Positions 33,396 to 42,790 of a stretch of 64,000 bases of DNA are shown one piece after another. This DNA comes from UBA6623 sp965226435 (GTDB taxonomy: Bacteria; Acidobacteriota; Terriglobia; Bryobacterales; UBA6623): contig CBDDCY010000011.1 of the NCBI GenBank assembly GCA_965226435.1, forward strand, positions 62,001-126,000, in the 5' to 3' direction. Positions within the stretch are counted from its first letter, which is position 1. Each line of letters starts with the position of its first letter. The notes below the pieces were generated by a model. That model was given only the letters and a program-made list of their open reading frames with translations, had not been told where the DNA came from and did no database searches. Position numbers and translations under genes: made by a program.

Positions 33396-35732
33396 ATGGG
33401 TGCGGTGGTGCTAACCCGTCTCTTCATCGGTTTTGCGATGCTCATCGTCGTCGCGCCGAGGCCCACTCTCTCGGCGGCGGACTCCGGTCCAAATCGGTCC
33501 CTCGTCGAAAAGCACTGTCTCTCCTGCCACAACAACGACCTGCGGACAGCGGGCGTTTCTCTGCAAGAACTCGATCCGGCCGACGTCGCCCGAAATCCGG
33601 CGATCTGGGAAAAGGTGCTGCGAAAAGTTTCTTCCCACGAGATGCCGCCCGAGGGATCTCCCGCTCCCGAAGCCGCGGCGAGGGCGGAGTTTGTCGCGCA
33701 TCTTGAAAAGGCCCTTGACCAGGCTGCCGCCGTCGCTCCCAACCCGGGCCGCCCGGCCGCGCATCGCTTGAACCGCGCCGAGTACGGCAACGCCGTCCGC
33801 GATCTGCTGGCGCTCGACATCGACGTCTCCGCCATGCTGCCGGGCGACGATTCGGGCTACGGCTTTGACAACATCGCCGACGTGCTCTCGCTCTCGCCGG
33901 CGCTGCTCGAACGCTATTTGGTTGCCGCTCGCCGCATCAGCCGCTTGGCCGCGGGCAATCCCGATGTTAAACCACAACACGAAGTATTCATCAAGAACAG
34001 GGAATCAGGCTTTCTGAGCGCCGGACACAAACCCGCATCAAGGCGCGACCTACCCTTCGGCGCGGGTCGCGGAGCCGCGCTGCACTATTACTTCCCGCTC
34101 GACGGCGAATACGTGATCTCCTTCGTCCTCGATCGCGGAGAGACCGGGACGATCCACGAATCACACCAGGCGCGGTTGCCGCTGAAAGCCGGTTTGCGCG
34201 CGGTGGCGCTCACGTTCTTGCATGAGTCCTCACGACCCGAACGAACTCGACCCGGCCCCGCCGCGGCCGTGAGCATCGCGCAGCCCTCCCTCGATCTACG
34301 CTTGGACGGCCGACGCGTCCGGCTTTTCGAACAACCCGAGGCCGCCGAGCCCTTTACTCTCCGGTCGCTTTCGATCGACGGGCCGTACAACCCAACCGGG
34401 CCCGGCGATACCCCGAGCCGCCGCAAGATATTTTCTTGCCGTCCCGCCGCGGAGTCGCTCGCCGCGGAATCCAATGCCGAGCCCTGTGCGCGGCGCGTTC
34501 TCTCTTCGCTGGCGCGCCAGGCCTACCGCCGACCCGTCGACACCGCCGATGTCGGCCCCCTGATGGCCATCTATCAAATGGGTCGTCGCGCCGAAGGCAG
34601 CTTTGAACGCGGCATCGAGAAGGCTGTCGAGGCCCTGCTCGTCTCGCCGAATTTCCTGTTTCGCATCGAAAAAGACCCCGCCGGAATCGCCCCCGCCACT
34701 CCCTACCCGATCAGCGACATCGAGTTGGCCTCGCGACTCTCCTTCTTTTTGTGGAGCAGCATTCCCGACGAAAAGTTGCTGAGCCTCGCCGAGCAAGGGC
34801 GCCTGCGCGACCCACCCGTTCTTGAAGAGCAAGTGCGTCGGATGCTCGCCGACCGACGTTCCAAAGCGCTCGTCGAAAATTTCGCCGGCCAATGGCTGCA
34901 TCTTCGAAACGTCGCCAGAGTAAAGCCCGATGAGGTGCTGTTCCCGGAGTTCGACGCCGAACTGCGCCAAGCGATGCAGCGCGAAACCGAGCTTTTCTTC
35001 CAGAACATCCTCAGGAACAACCGAAGCATCTTCGACCTGCTCGACGCGAACAATACCTTCCTGAATGAGAGGCTCGCCGAGCATTACGGTGCCGGCAAGG
35101 TCTACGGACCACAGTTCCGCGAAGTGCCGGTAAGCGACCCTCGGCGAGGCGGCTTGCTGGGACAGGCAAGCATTCTCACCGTCACGTCATACCCGAATCG
35201 AACCTCGGTCGTCGTGCGCGGCAAGTGGATCCTCGAAAATCTGTTCGGCATGCCCCCGCCTCCGCCTCCGCCCGACATCCCCGAACTCGAAGAGGCGAGT
35301 CGAGACGGCAAGCGCCTCACGATGCGCCAAGCCATGTCGCTGCACAGCCGAAACCCGACCTGCGCCGCCTGCCACACCCGCATGGATCCGATCGGCTTCG
35401 CCCTCGAAAACTATGATGCCGTCGGTCGTTGGCGCGAGCAGGAGGGGGGCGCCCCGATCGACGCGTCGGGCGAACTCCCCGGGGGTGTTGCCTTCGACGG
35501 TCCCGGCGAGCTCAAGCAAGTCTTGGCCACCCACTTCCGAGACGCTTTCGCATCGACCGTCACCGAAAAACTTCTCACTTACGCCCTGGGACGAGGCTTG
35601 GAGTATTACGATAAACCTACGGTCCGTTCGATCGTCCGCCAAGCCGAGCGCAACGAGTATCGCTTGGCCGACATGATCGTCACCGTTGTGAAGAGCATGC
35701 CCTTTCAAATGAGAAGGAGCCCGGAATCATGA
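33396..35732 (+). CDS. DUF1587/1592/1588/1585 exported protein with haem motifs
   Basis: 778 aa. Signal peptide, then a cytochrome c-like region with CLSCHNN (about 41). DUF1587 follows (HRLNRAEYGNAVRDLLAL), then SPNFLFRIE and LASRLSFFLWSSIPDE (DUF1592/1595), YPNRTSVVVRGKWILENLFG with a P-run, NPTCAACHTRMDPIGFALE (DUF1588, second CxxCH) and LLTYALGRGLEYYDKPT (DUF1585). This multi-domain protein is common in Planctomycetes, Verrucomicrobia and Solibacteres; its substrate is unknown, with polymer attack by a haem protein suspected. Its stop overlaps the DUF1552 start by 4 bp (ATGA). Confidence 0.93.
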   Translation: MGAVVLTRLFIGFAMLIVVAPRPTLSAADSGPNRSLVEKHCLSCHNNDLRTAGVSLQELDPADVARNPAIWEKVLRKVSSHEMPPEGSPAPEAAARAEFVAHLEKALDQAAAVAPNPGRPAAHRLNRAEYGNAVRDLLALDIDVSAMLPGDDSGYGFDNIADVLSLSPALLERYLVAARRISRLAAGNPDVKPQHEVFIKNRESGFLSAGHKPASRRDLPFGAGRGAALHYYFPLDGEYVISFVLDRGETGTIHESHQARLPLKAGLRAVALTFLHESSRPERTRPGPAAAVSIAQPSLDLRLDGRRVRLFEQPEAAEPFTLRSLSIDGPYNPTGPGDTPSRRKIFSCRPAAESLAAESNAEPCARRVLSSLARQAYRRPVDTADVGPLMAIYQMGRRAEGSFERGIEKAVEALLVSPNFLFRIEKDPAGIAPATPYPISDIELASRLSFFLWSSIPDEKLLSLAEQGRLRDPPVLEEQVRRMLADRRSKALVENFAGQWLHLRNVARVKPDEVLFPEFDAELRQAMQRETELFFQNILRNNRSIFDLLDANNTFLNERLAEHYGAGKVYGPQFREVPVSDPRRGGLLGQASILTVTSYPNRTSVVVRGKWILENLFGMPPPPPPPDIPELEEASRDGKRLTMRQAMSLHSRNPTCAACHTRMDPIGFALENYDAVGRWREQEGGAPIDASGELPGGVAFDGPGELKQVLATHFRDAFASTVTEKLLTYALGRGLEYYDKPTVRSIVRQAERNEYRLADMIVTVVKSMPFQMRRSPES

Positions 35733-37087
35733 TCGTGACCAAGAAATCCCTCTCTCGCCGTACGGTGCTGCGCGGCCTGGGCGCCTCGGTCGCTCTGCCG
35801 TTCCTCGACGCGATGGTCCCGGCTCTGGCCGCGCCCGTCGACCGTTTGTCGAAACCCCCGGTGCGATTAGGTTTCGTCTACGTGCCCAACGGCATCATGG
35901 ACCTCGCGGGTGAATGGACTCCAAAGGCCGAGGGAACGAACTTCGAGTTTTCGCCCACCATGAAGGCGCTCGAACCGTTTCGGGAAAGGCTGCTGATCCT
36001 CAGCGGGCTTGCCCAGGTCAATGGCCGTCCCCTGGGCGACGGACCCGGCGACCATGCTCGAGCGGGCGCCAGTTGGCTGACCGGCGCCCGGGCGGTCAAG
36101 ACCGAGGGGGTCGGCATCCGCGCGGGTGTTTCGGCCGACCAGATCGCCGCCCGCGAACTCGGCAAGCATACCCAACTCGCCTCGCTCGAGGTCGGCATCG
36201 AGGAGCCGAGCATCGCGGGCGGCTGCGATTCCGGCTACAGTTGCGCCTATACGAATACGATCTCCTGGCGTACCGAGACGACGCCCAACCCCATGGAGGA
36301 CGATCCTCGTCGAGTGTTCGAGCGTCTTTTCGGAGACGGCGACAGCACCAACCCCGAAGATCGACTTGCCAGACTGCGAGAGCGGCGAACGATCCTCGAC
36401 TTCGTCCGCGAAGACTTGTCTCGCCTACGCGTCGGACTGGGAGCGACCGACCGTCGCAAACTCGAGGAGTATGTCGAGGCGATCCGCGACCTGGAGCGGC
36501 GTATCGAAAAAGCCGAAGCCCAGAGCGATCGCGAAATCCCGGTCATCGAGCGGCCCGGCGGCGCGCCCGGGCACTTTGAGGACCACGCCAAGCTGATGGT
36601 CGATTTACAGCTGCTGGCCTTCCAAACCGACATGACGCGCGTCACCAGTTTCATGATGGGGCGGGAAGGAACCTGGCGCAGCTACCCCGACATCGGAGTC
36701 CCCGACGCTCACCACGCCGTGACCCATCATCAACACGATCCCGAAAAGATCGCCAAGACAATCACGATCAACCGGCATCACGTGGATATATTCGCCTACA
36801 TGCTCGAGAAAATGCGCACCACCGAGGACGGCGAAGGCTCGCTGCTCGATCATGCGGTCATGCTCTACGGCGGCGGCATCGCCGACGGTAACCAGCACAC
36901 CCACCACGACCTCCCGCTCGTACTCGCCGGCGGCGCGGCGGGCCGGCTGCGAGGCGGCCGGCATCTGCGCTACTCGCGAGAGACGCCGATGAACAATCTA
37001 TTGCTAAGCTTGCTCGACATAGTCGGCACCCCCACCGAGCAACTCGGCGACAGTACGGGCAAGCTCGGCGGGCTTTCGAGCGCCTAG
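35729..37087 (+). CDS. DUF1552 Tat-exported protein
   Basis: 452 aa. Tat signal (KKSLSRRTVLRGLGASVALPFLD), then PVRLGFVYVPNGIMDLAGEW, FRERLLILSGLAQ, GDHARAGASWLTG and SCAYTNTISWRTETTPNPME, the last part being near-diagnostic for DUF1552. The family is distantly related to sulfatase/DUF1501 hydrolases. It nearly always follows the DUF1592-type gene, as here with a 4-bp overlap, so the two probably act together in the periplasm. Confidence 0.93.
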   Translation: MIVTKKSLSRRTVLRGLGASVALPFLDAMVPALAAPVDRLSKPPVRLGFVYVPNGIMDLAGEWTPKAEGTNFEFSPTMKALEPFRERLLILSGLAQVNGRPLGDGPGDHARAGASWLTGARAVKTEGVGIRAGVSADQIAARELGKHTQLASLEVGIEEPSIAGGCDSGYSCAYTNTISWRTETTPNPMEDDPRRVFERLFGDGDSTNPEDRLARLRERRTILDFVREDLSRLRVGLGATDRRKLEEYVEAIRDLERRIEKAEAQSDREIPVIERPGGAPGHFEDHAKLMVDLQLLAFQTDMTRVTSFMMGREGTWRSYPDIGVPDAHHAVTHHQHDPEKIAKTITINRHHVDIFAYMLEKMRTTEDGEGSLLDHAVMLYGGGIADGNQHTHHDLPLVLAGGAAGRLRGGRHLRYSRETPMNNLLLSLLDIVGTPTEQLGDSTGKLGGLSSA

Positions 37088-37111
37088 GTCGACAGCCGAG
37101 ATCGCCAACGC

Positions 37112-37214
37112 CTTGAGCCGCGAAGCGGCGGCGGGAATATAGCCCAGGGTGGAGCCGAAGTCGGAACCCTGGATAGACCCCCATCCGGGGGAGCCCTGAA
37201 AGGGCGGCGGGAAC
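37112..37214 (+). repeat. Dispersed hairpin repeat R1, copy 5
   Basis: Full copy: CTTGAGCCGCGAAGCGGCGG, CCCAGGGT with ACCCTGGAT (one end weakened), then GCCCTGAAAGGGCGGCGGGA. Confidence 0.9.
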
Positions 37215-37325
37215 GCCCCCGACCCCGATTTTCAGGGCGGTATCATGAATTCGAAGATTCACAAAAACGAGACTGCACGGTCTTCGCGTAGTCGGGCTTC
37301 CACCGAGGCTTGCTGGAGCTAGGAA

Positions 37326-38669
37326 ATGCGTGCATCGCTTCCGGTCGCTTTCACCCTATCCGTCGCCTTAGCCGCCTCGGCGACCAGCGCCGACTTGCGA
37401 TTGATCGACGCCGTGCAAGACCGCGACCATCATGCGATTGCCGCCTTAATGAAAGAGCCCGTCGACGTCGACGCCGCTCAGCCCGACGGCGCGACGGCCC
37501 TCGCCTGGGCGGTGTATCTTCAGGACCAAAAAACGGCGGAGCTGCTGCTGGCCGCCGGGGCCAACGTCAACACCCGCGACGAATACGGCGATTCCCCGCT
37601 CACTCTCGCTAGCGCCAACGGCGACTCCGGGTTAGTGCAAAGGTTGCTCGAAGCCGACGCCGACCCCAACGCCGCGCGCTGGAGCGGCGAAACCCCGTTG
37701 ATGTTGGCGTCGGGCGTCGGCCTCGCCGATTCGGTGAAACTCCTGATCGCCAAAGGGGCCCGCTTGGACGCGACGGAATCCCGTCGAGGGCAGACCGCGC
37801 TGATGTATGCCGCGGCGGAAGGGCACACCGACGTCGTTGCGTTGTTGGTCCGCGCGGGCGCCGATGTCAACGCCCGGTCCAAGACCGGCTTCACCGCCTT
37901 GGCCTTTGCGGCGACCCGCAACGACCTGCGGTCCATCGGTAACTTGATGCAGGCCGGGGCGGACCCGAATGACGCTCGTCCCGGCGGCGGCTCGGTCGTC
38001 AACATCGCGGCGGCCTACGGTCATGCGGATGCTGTGAAGCTCTTGCTCGACGCGGGCGCGGACCTCTCGACCGCCGACGAAGACGGCGGAACGCCGCTCT
38101 ATTCCGCCGCCGAAGCCGGCGACGCGAAATCCGTCGCCTTGCTGCTCGACGCGGGCGCTGACCCCAATCTCCACACGGCGGAAATCGAGGATCTACGCGG
38201 CAGCAGCAGCCTACGACGCCGCGATGCCGCATACACTCCGCTCCATGCCGCCGCCCGGCGCGGTCGGCTCGAAGTGATGCGTCGGTTGGTCGCCGCCGGT
38301 GCTGACCCGAAAGCGCGCACCCAGGGCGGAGCGACGCTGCTCATCGAGGCCGCCAGAAGCGGCGAGTTGCCGATCGTCAAGTACGCCCATTCGCTCGGCG
38401 GCGACGTTGACGCGAAGACCCATTTCGGACGCACCGCCATGCACGCGGCGGTCAACGGCACCTCGCTGATCGCCACGCAAGATGCGATCTGCGATGTAGT
38501 CCTCTTTCTCACCGATCGCGGCGCCGACCCCGACCCCCAAGATCAAGACGGCTGGACCGCCATCTCGATGGCCGACATCTATCCCGTGGAGAAAGCCTCG
38601 ATGCTGATGTACGAGCTGACCGTCGCGGCGGGTCGTGAGGTCAAGATCTTGCCGACGGACTTACGCTGA
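37326..38669 (+). CDS. Exported ankyrin-repeat protein
   Basis: 447 aa. Signal peptide MRASLPVAFTLSVALAASATSA, then about ten ankyrin units with the usual G-x-T-A-L-x-x-A and D-A-G-A-D-P endings (GATALAWAVYLQDQKTAELL, GQTALMYAAAEGHTDVVALL, GGTPLYSAAEAGDAKSVALL). The whole length is repeats, so this is a protein-binding scaffold in the periplasm. The partner is unknown. Confidence 0.85.
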   Translation: MRASLPVAFTLSVALAASATSADLRLIDAVQDRDHHAIAALMKEPVDVDAAQPDGATALAWAVYLQDQKTAELLLAAGANVNTRDEYGDSPLTLASANGDSGLVQRLLEADADPNAARWSGETPLMLASGVGLADSVKLLIAKGARLDATESRRGQTALMYAAAEGHTDVVALLVRAGADVNARSKTGFTALAFAATRNDLRSIGNLMQAGADPNDARPGGGSVVNIAAAYGHADAVKLLLDAGADLSTADEDGGTPLYSAAEAGDAKSVALLLDAGADPNLHTAEIEDLRGSSSLRRRDAAYTPLHAAARRGRLEVMRRLVAAGADPKARTQGGATLLIEAARSGELPIVKYAHSLGGDVDAKTHFGRTAMHAAVNGTSLIATQDAICDVVLFLTDRGADPDPQDQDGWTAISMADIYPVEKASMLMYELTVAAGREVKILPTDLR

Positions 38670-38686
38670 TGGGCCTTCGAGCGCCT

Positions 38687-39211
38687 CTACTTGACCGTCC
38701 AAAGAAAGACCGTACTCCCGACTACGTACAACTGTTTGTCAGGCGGCCAGGCATCCCCCATGTCGAAGCTGTGGGCGACGATCCGCGTGCCGCGTCGAAG
38801 TCTCTTGAGCTTCGGCACCAGTCTGGCGTTGAGATGCGTCAGAAGGTAGGTGGCGACGACGGTAGCGTCTCCCAGACCCGTCTCGAACATGTCCTGCTGA
38901 CGGAACTCGACGCGGTCTTCCACCCCCGCCTTGCGTGCGTTCTCGCGCGATTTCTTGATCAATCGAGGATCGATTTCTATCCCCACGCCGCGCGCTCCAA
39001 ACTCCTTGGCCGCCATGATGACAATCCTTCCGTCGCCCGAGCCGAGATCATAGACCACGTCTCTTGACGTGACGTTTGCCAGTTCCAACATTTTTCGCAC
39101 AACACGATTTGGCGTCGGAGCGTAATGAACGTCGGGAGCCCGGTCTTGGGCGATCAATAGGCCGAGGGAAGCAGCCAACGGAAGCAGCGCGAATGCTCTG
39201 AGGATGGGCAT
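38687..39211 (-). CDS. Exported class I SAM-dependent methyltransferase-like protein
   Basis: 174 aa. An N-terminal hydrophobic stretch (MPILRAFALLPLAASLGLLI) looks like a signal or anchor, followed by the Rossmann SAM site VVYDLGSGDGRIVIMAA, GVGIEIDPRLI and VEFRQQDMF. Methyltransferases with a signal peptide are unusual because SAM is cytosolic; if it is an anchor the enzyme faces the cytoplasm. Substrate not known. Convergent with the ankyrin gene (17 bp apart). Confidence 0.75.
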   Translation of the reverse strand: MPILRAFALLPLAASLGLLIAQDRAPDVHYAPTPNRVVRKMLELANVTSRDVVYDLGSGDGRIVIMAAKEFGARGVGIEIDPRLIKKSRENARKAGVEDRVEFRQQDMFETGLGDATVVATYLLTHLNARLVPKLKRLRRGTRIVAHSFDMGDAWPPDKQLYVVGSTVFLWTVK

Positions 39212-39402
39212 GGATTCCTAGCTCCCCGTCGTGTCATGTTTGAGGCGCTTCGGGCAGGCAGTGGCCGGCCGTCGGAACCCCGACTTCCAGGATGCCACGA
39301 AACTACTCCCGTGATTTCGCGTAGTCGAACTTTCACCGCGGGCGGCTAGACTAGTAGGTCCGTCGGGTCGATTGCCCGTGAGCCGCATATCCCCGGCTCG
39401 CG

Positions 39403-40470
39403 ATGAAGCCGGCACAAGTGAACATGGGGAAACCGATCGCACGGCAGGGGTTGTCCACGGCATGGGAGAAAAGAGTCACCCGCGCCGCCGCCGTCGTTGC
39501 AGCCGTGGCGCTGATCGCGTCCGCCGGCTTCGCGGCCGTGCTCGCGGACGGCAAAATCTCCGCTTGGCTGTGGATGCCGCTTGCCGCGTTGATCGCGCTC
39601 CTCACCTACGCCGGCATGACCCGCAAGGTTCGCCGACGCCGCCGCATTCTCGCGCGGCCGTTTCCGGGCGAGTGGGAGGCGGTCCTCCAACGCGAGGTCT
39701 TGTTCTTTCGCATCCTTGATCCCGACGAGCAAATGCGTTTCCGGCGCGAACTGCAGGTCTTCATCGGGGAGAAGCGGATCACCGGAATCAAGTTGGAGAT
39801 GGATACCGTCACCCGCGTTCTCACCGCGGCGAGCGCCATCATCCCCATCTTCGGTTTTCCGGAGTGGGAGTGGAACCAGATCAGCGAGGTGTTGGTCTAC
39901 CCCGATCGCTTCGACCGTGAGTACGCGTTTGAAGGCGGCTCGCAGCGGCAAACCCTGGGCATGGTCGGCACCGGCGCTCTCAATGGCCTGATGATCCTTT
40001 CGAAGCCCGACTTGCTTGGCGGCTTCCGCAACCCCGGAGACAAACGCAACGTGGGCGTGCACGAGTTCGCCCACTTGATGGATAAGTCCGACGGTTCGAT
40101 CGACGGGCTACCCCAGGTTGGACTCGAGCGCGCGGCGATTGGTCCGTGGATCGAACTCGTGCGCCGCAAGATGGATGAGATGAGTCGCGGCGACTCCGAC
40201 ATCGACCCCTATGGCTTGACCAATGAGGCTGAATTCTTCGCCGTCGCGAGCGAGTACTTCTTCGAGCGTCCCGGCGTGATGGAGCGCAAGCACCCTGAGT
40301 TATACGAGATGCTGTCGCGGGTCTTCCAACAAAAACTCGGCGAGCGCGCGGCCGCCCTGGCACGAGAGAGGAAGCGAGGCCGGCCCCGCTTCGGCCGCAA
40401 CTCCCGCTGCCCCTGCGGCAGCGGCCTCAAGTACAAGAAGTGCTGCCTCAACAGCTCACCGGGCGGGTAG
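39403..40470 (+). CDS. MtfA/M90-type metallopeptidase fused to a C-terminal SEC-C motif
   Basis: 355 aa. Two hydrophobic segments (about 28-48 and 55-70) anchor it. The M90 peptidase part follows: FIGEKRITGIKLEMDT, VLVYPDRFD, NVGVHEFAHLMDKSDG (HExxH zinc site) and EAEFFAVASEYFFERP (third ligand region). The last about 25 residues are a SEC-C zinc motif, RNSRCPCGSGLKYKKCC. E. coli MtfA controls the Mlc glucose repressor and is soluble without SEC-C; the membrane anchor plus SEC-C tail is an unusual build and hints at docking to ribosome or Sec machinery. Confidence 0.85.
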   Translation: MKPAQVNMGKPIARQGLSTAWEKRVTRAAAVVAAVALIASAGFAAVLADGKISAWLWMPLAALIALLTYAGMTRKVRRRRRILARPFPGEWEAVLQREVLFFRILDPDEQMRFRRELQVFIGEKRITGIKLEMDTVTRVLTAASAIIPIFGFPEWEWNQISEVLVYPDRFDREYAFEGGSQRQTLGMVGTGALNGLMILSKPDLLGGFRNPGDKRNVGVHEFAHLMDKSDGSIDGLPQVGLERAAIGPWIELVRRKMDEMSRGDSDIDPYGLTNEAEFFAVASEYFFERPGVMERKHPELYEMLSRVFQQKLGERAAALARERKRGRPRFGRNSRCPCGSGLKYKKCCLNSSPGG

Positions 40471-40624
40471 TCCTTGAGTTTCTTGTTGAGATAGGAAAGA
40501 GCCGCGTCCAGCGAGGCGCTCAAGGGGTTCTTCGAGCGGACATGAGCAGGCTTCGGTGTTGCAAAAAAGGCCGCTTCGGGCGTAGAGTTAGGTTGTCGCT
40601 GTCGCTGCTGATTGGGGGTCCTTC

Positions 40625-41869
40625 ATGCGGGTCAAGCAATACTCTGCTTTGTTGGTCGCGTTGGTATGGATGGCCGCTCTGCCTGTGTCCGCGCAAGATC
40701 TGGGGAACCAAGGGGGCAGTGCGCTCCCTGGTGCGCGGCCGCGCAACCCCGGTCAACCCCAACAGACCGGCATCGAGATGCGGCGGAATATGTACTTGGA
40801 GGGTCAGATCACTCTCGAGGACGGCTCGCCGCCCGGCACCCCGGTCGTCATCGAGATGTACTGCAACGGGCAGACCCGTCCGGTAGGATACTCCAATCTC
40901 AAAGGACACTTCAGCTTCCGACCGGCGGAGAACTCGCGGGAAGTCGTCGGCGACGCCTCGCGGTCGGGAGTGCCCGGCGGGCCCGACGGCGGGCCTACGG
41001 GAACCTTGTCCAACGACGGCTTTGATGATCCGCTGAACATAAATTTCGGCAGCCTCGGCGGGACGACGACGCATGGCTCGGGGACCATCGACATGACCAA
41101 CTGCGAGGTGCGGGTGGCTTTGCCCGGTTACCGTTCGGCCCGTCTCGCACTCGGCCGCCGCGCGATCGGCGACTCGGATCTGGGGACATTCGTGCTGCGT
41201 GCCATCGATAAGTCCGCCGGGACATCGGTGAGCGTCACCTCGCTGCGGCTTCCCGATAAAGCGCACAAGATGTTCGAGAAGGCCCTGAAGGAAATGGGCA
41301 AGAAGGAGCCCAACATCGCCAAGGCCGCCGAGGAGCTCGAAAAGACGGTCGCCAAGTTTCCGAAGTTCGCCGCCGCCTGGAGCATGCTGGGCGACCTGCG
41401 GATGCAGACCCGAGATCGCGAGGGCGCCCGCCAAGCTTTTGGAAAAGCCATTGACGCCGACCCAAGCTACTTGACGCCTAACCTGCCGCTGATCCGCATG
41501 GAGCTGACCGAGAAGCATTGGAAGCGCGCGGCGAAGCTGGCGGAGAAGTGCAGACGCTTGAATCCTTACCTGGGCGAGGCCGCCTACTATCACGCCGTGG
41601 CCGCGTTCAATCTCGGCGACGTCGGGACGGTCGAGAAAGCTCTGGACGCATTCGAAGCGAGTGAAGACGCCCGGCGCTTCCCGCAAGGGTTCCGGATGGC
41701 GGCGTTTCTGCATGCGAAAAAGGGCGATTATCCGAAAGCGGCGAGCGCGATGCGAATGTTCCTCGAAGCCTCACCGAAGTCCCAACACGCGGGGGAAATC
41801 CACCGCAAGCTCAAAGAGTGGGAACAGATGGGCGTGATCGCCCGCCTGCCCGCCAAGTCAGCGCAATAG
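40625..41869 (+). CDS. Exported carboxypeptidase-regulatory-like and TPR protein
   Basis: 414 aa with signal peptide (MRVKQYSALLVALVWMAALP). A beta-rich region (LEGQITLEDGSPPGTPVVIE, GYSNLKGHFSFRP) is followed by a Gly-rich linker, LPDKAHKMFEKALKEMGKKE and TPR units (FPKFAAAWSMLGDLRMQTRD, REGARQAFGKAIDADPSYLT). Same layout as the protein at 5704-6678. Its 3' end overlaps the convergent dapD gene by 12 bp. Confidence 0.75.
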   Translation: MRVKQYSALLVALVWMAALPVSAQDLGNQGGSALPGARPRNPGQPQQTGIEMRRNMYLEGQITLEDGSPPGTPVVIEMYCNGQTRPVGYSNLKGHFSFRPAENSREVVGDASRSGVPGGPDGGPTGTLSNDGFDDPLNINFGSLGGTTTHGSGTIDMTNCEVRVALPGYRSARLALGRRAIGDSDLGTFVLRAIDKSAGTSVSVTSLRLPDKAHKMFEKALKEMGKKEPNIAKAAEELEKTVAKFPKFAAAWSMLGDLRMQTRDREGARQAFGKAIDADPSYLTPNLPLIRMELTEKHWKRAAKLAEKCRRLNPYLGEAAYYHAVAAFNLGDVGTVEKALDAFEASEDARRFPQGFRMAAFLHAKKGDYPKAASAMRMFLEASPKSQHAGEIHRKLKEWEQMGVIARLPAKSAQ

Positions 41870-42697
41870 ATCTTCCAGCCGGATACGGGCGTCCGTCTTC
41901 TCGTCGCGGTATTTGACGATGACCGGGGTGTAGAGCGAGAGATTCCAATCCTTGCCGGCTCCGGCGGCGATCGGCCGCGAGCCGGCGACCACGACGGCGC
42001 GCTCGGGAATGATCAAGGGCTGGTCGGCGGTCGAGCGGTGGACCGTCTCGGCGGCGATGTCGTACACCGGCGTCGAGCGCGTCAGAATGACGCCCGCCCC
42101 GAGCACGGCGCCTTTCTTGACGATGGTGCCCTCGTAGACACCGCAGTTGCCGCCAACCAAGACGTTGTCCTCGACAATCACCGGCAGTGCCCCGATCGGC
42201 TCTAACACGCCGCCGATCTGAGCGGCGGCGCTCAAGTGGCAGTGCTTTCCGATTTGAGCGCAACTGCCGACCAGGGCGTGCGAATCGACCATCGAACCGT
42301 CGTCGACGTAGGCTCCGACGTTGACGTACATCGGCGGCATGCAGGTGACGCTCTTGCCGAGATAGCAGCCGTCACGAACGCTCGAGCCGCCCGGGACGAC
42401 GCGTATGCCGTCGCTGACGCTGAGGCTCTTGAGCGGGTAGGTCGATTTGTCGAAGAAGGGGAAACGCCCGTCTTCGCTCGACATGTCGACTGTGCGGCCC
42501 ATGCGAAAGCCGACCAAGATGCCGCGCTTGACCCAGGGATTGACCGTCCACCCCAGGGGCGAGTCGGCGTCGGGCTGAGCGGCGCGGGCTTGGCCGGAAT
42601 TCAAGGCAAGCTTGAACTCCTGGAAGGTCTCCATGTCTCGGTTCGAGTAGTCCTCGGAGTTCTTTTCAAATAGGTCGTTGATTCGAGTCTCGAGCAT
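41858..42697 (-). CDS. dapD: 2,3,4,5-tetrahydropyridine-2,6-dicarboxylate N-succinyltransferase (DapD)
   Basis: 279 aa. DapD adds a succinyl group from succinyl-CoA in the succinylase branch of diaminopimelate synthesis. The left-handed beta-helix is clear: GSSVRDGCYLGKSVTCMPPM, NVGAYVDDGSMVDSHALVGS and AQIGGVLEPIGALPVIVEDN, matching the E. coli-type enzyme. Last of the lysC-dapB-dapA-dapD run (93 bp after dapA), so this organism should make lysine and cell-wall DAP by the succinyl route if dapC/E are elsewhere. Confidence 0.93.
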   Translation of the reverse strand: MLETRINDLFEKNSEDYSNRDMETFQEFKLALNSGQARAAQPDADSPLGWTVNPWVKRGILVGFRMGRTVDMSSEDGRFPFFDKSTYPLKSLSVSDGIRVVPGGSSVRDGCYLGKSVTCMPPMYVNVGAYVDDGSMVDSHALVGSCAQIGKHCHLSAAAQIGGVLEPIGALPVIVEDNVLVGGNCGVYEGTIVKKGAVLGAGVILTRSTPVYDIAAETVHRSTADQPLIIPERAVVVAGSRPIAAGAGKDWNLSLYTPVIVKYRDEKTDARIRLEDLLR

Positions 42698-42790
42698 GAT
42701 GTTGGTTCACAACGGCGTCAATATATTGAAAGTCTCATCTTGAAGACACGCTGCCACCGGGGGCCGACAACGATCTTCACGGCTCAAGCC

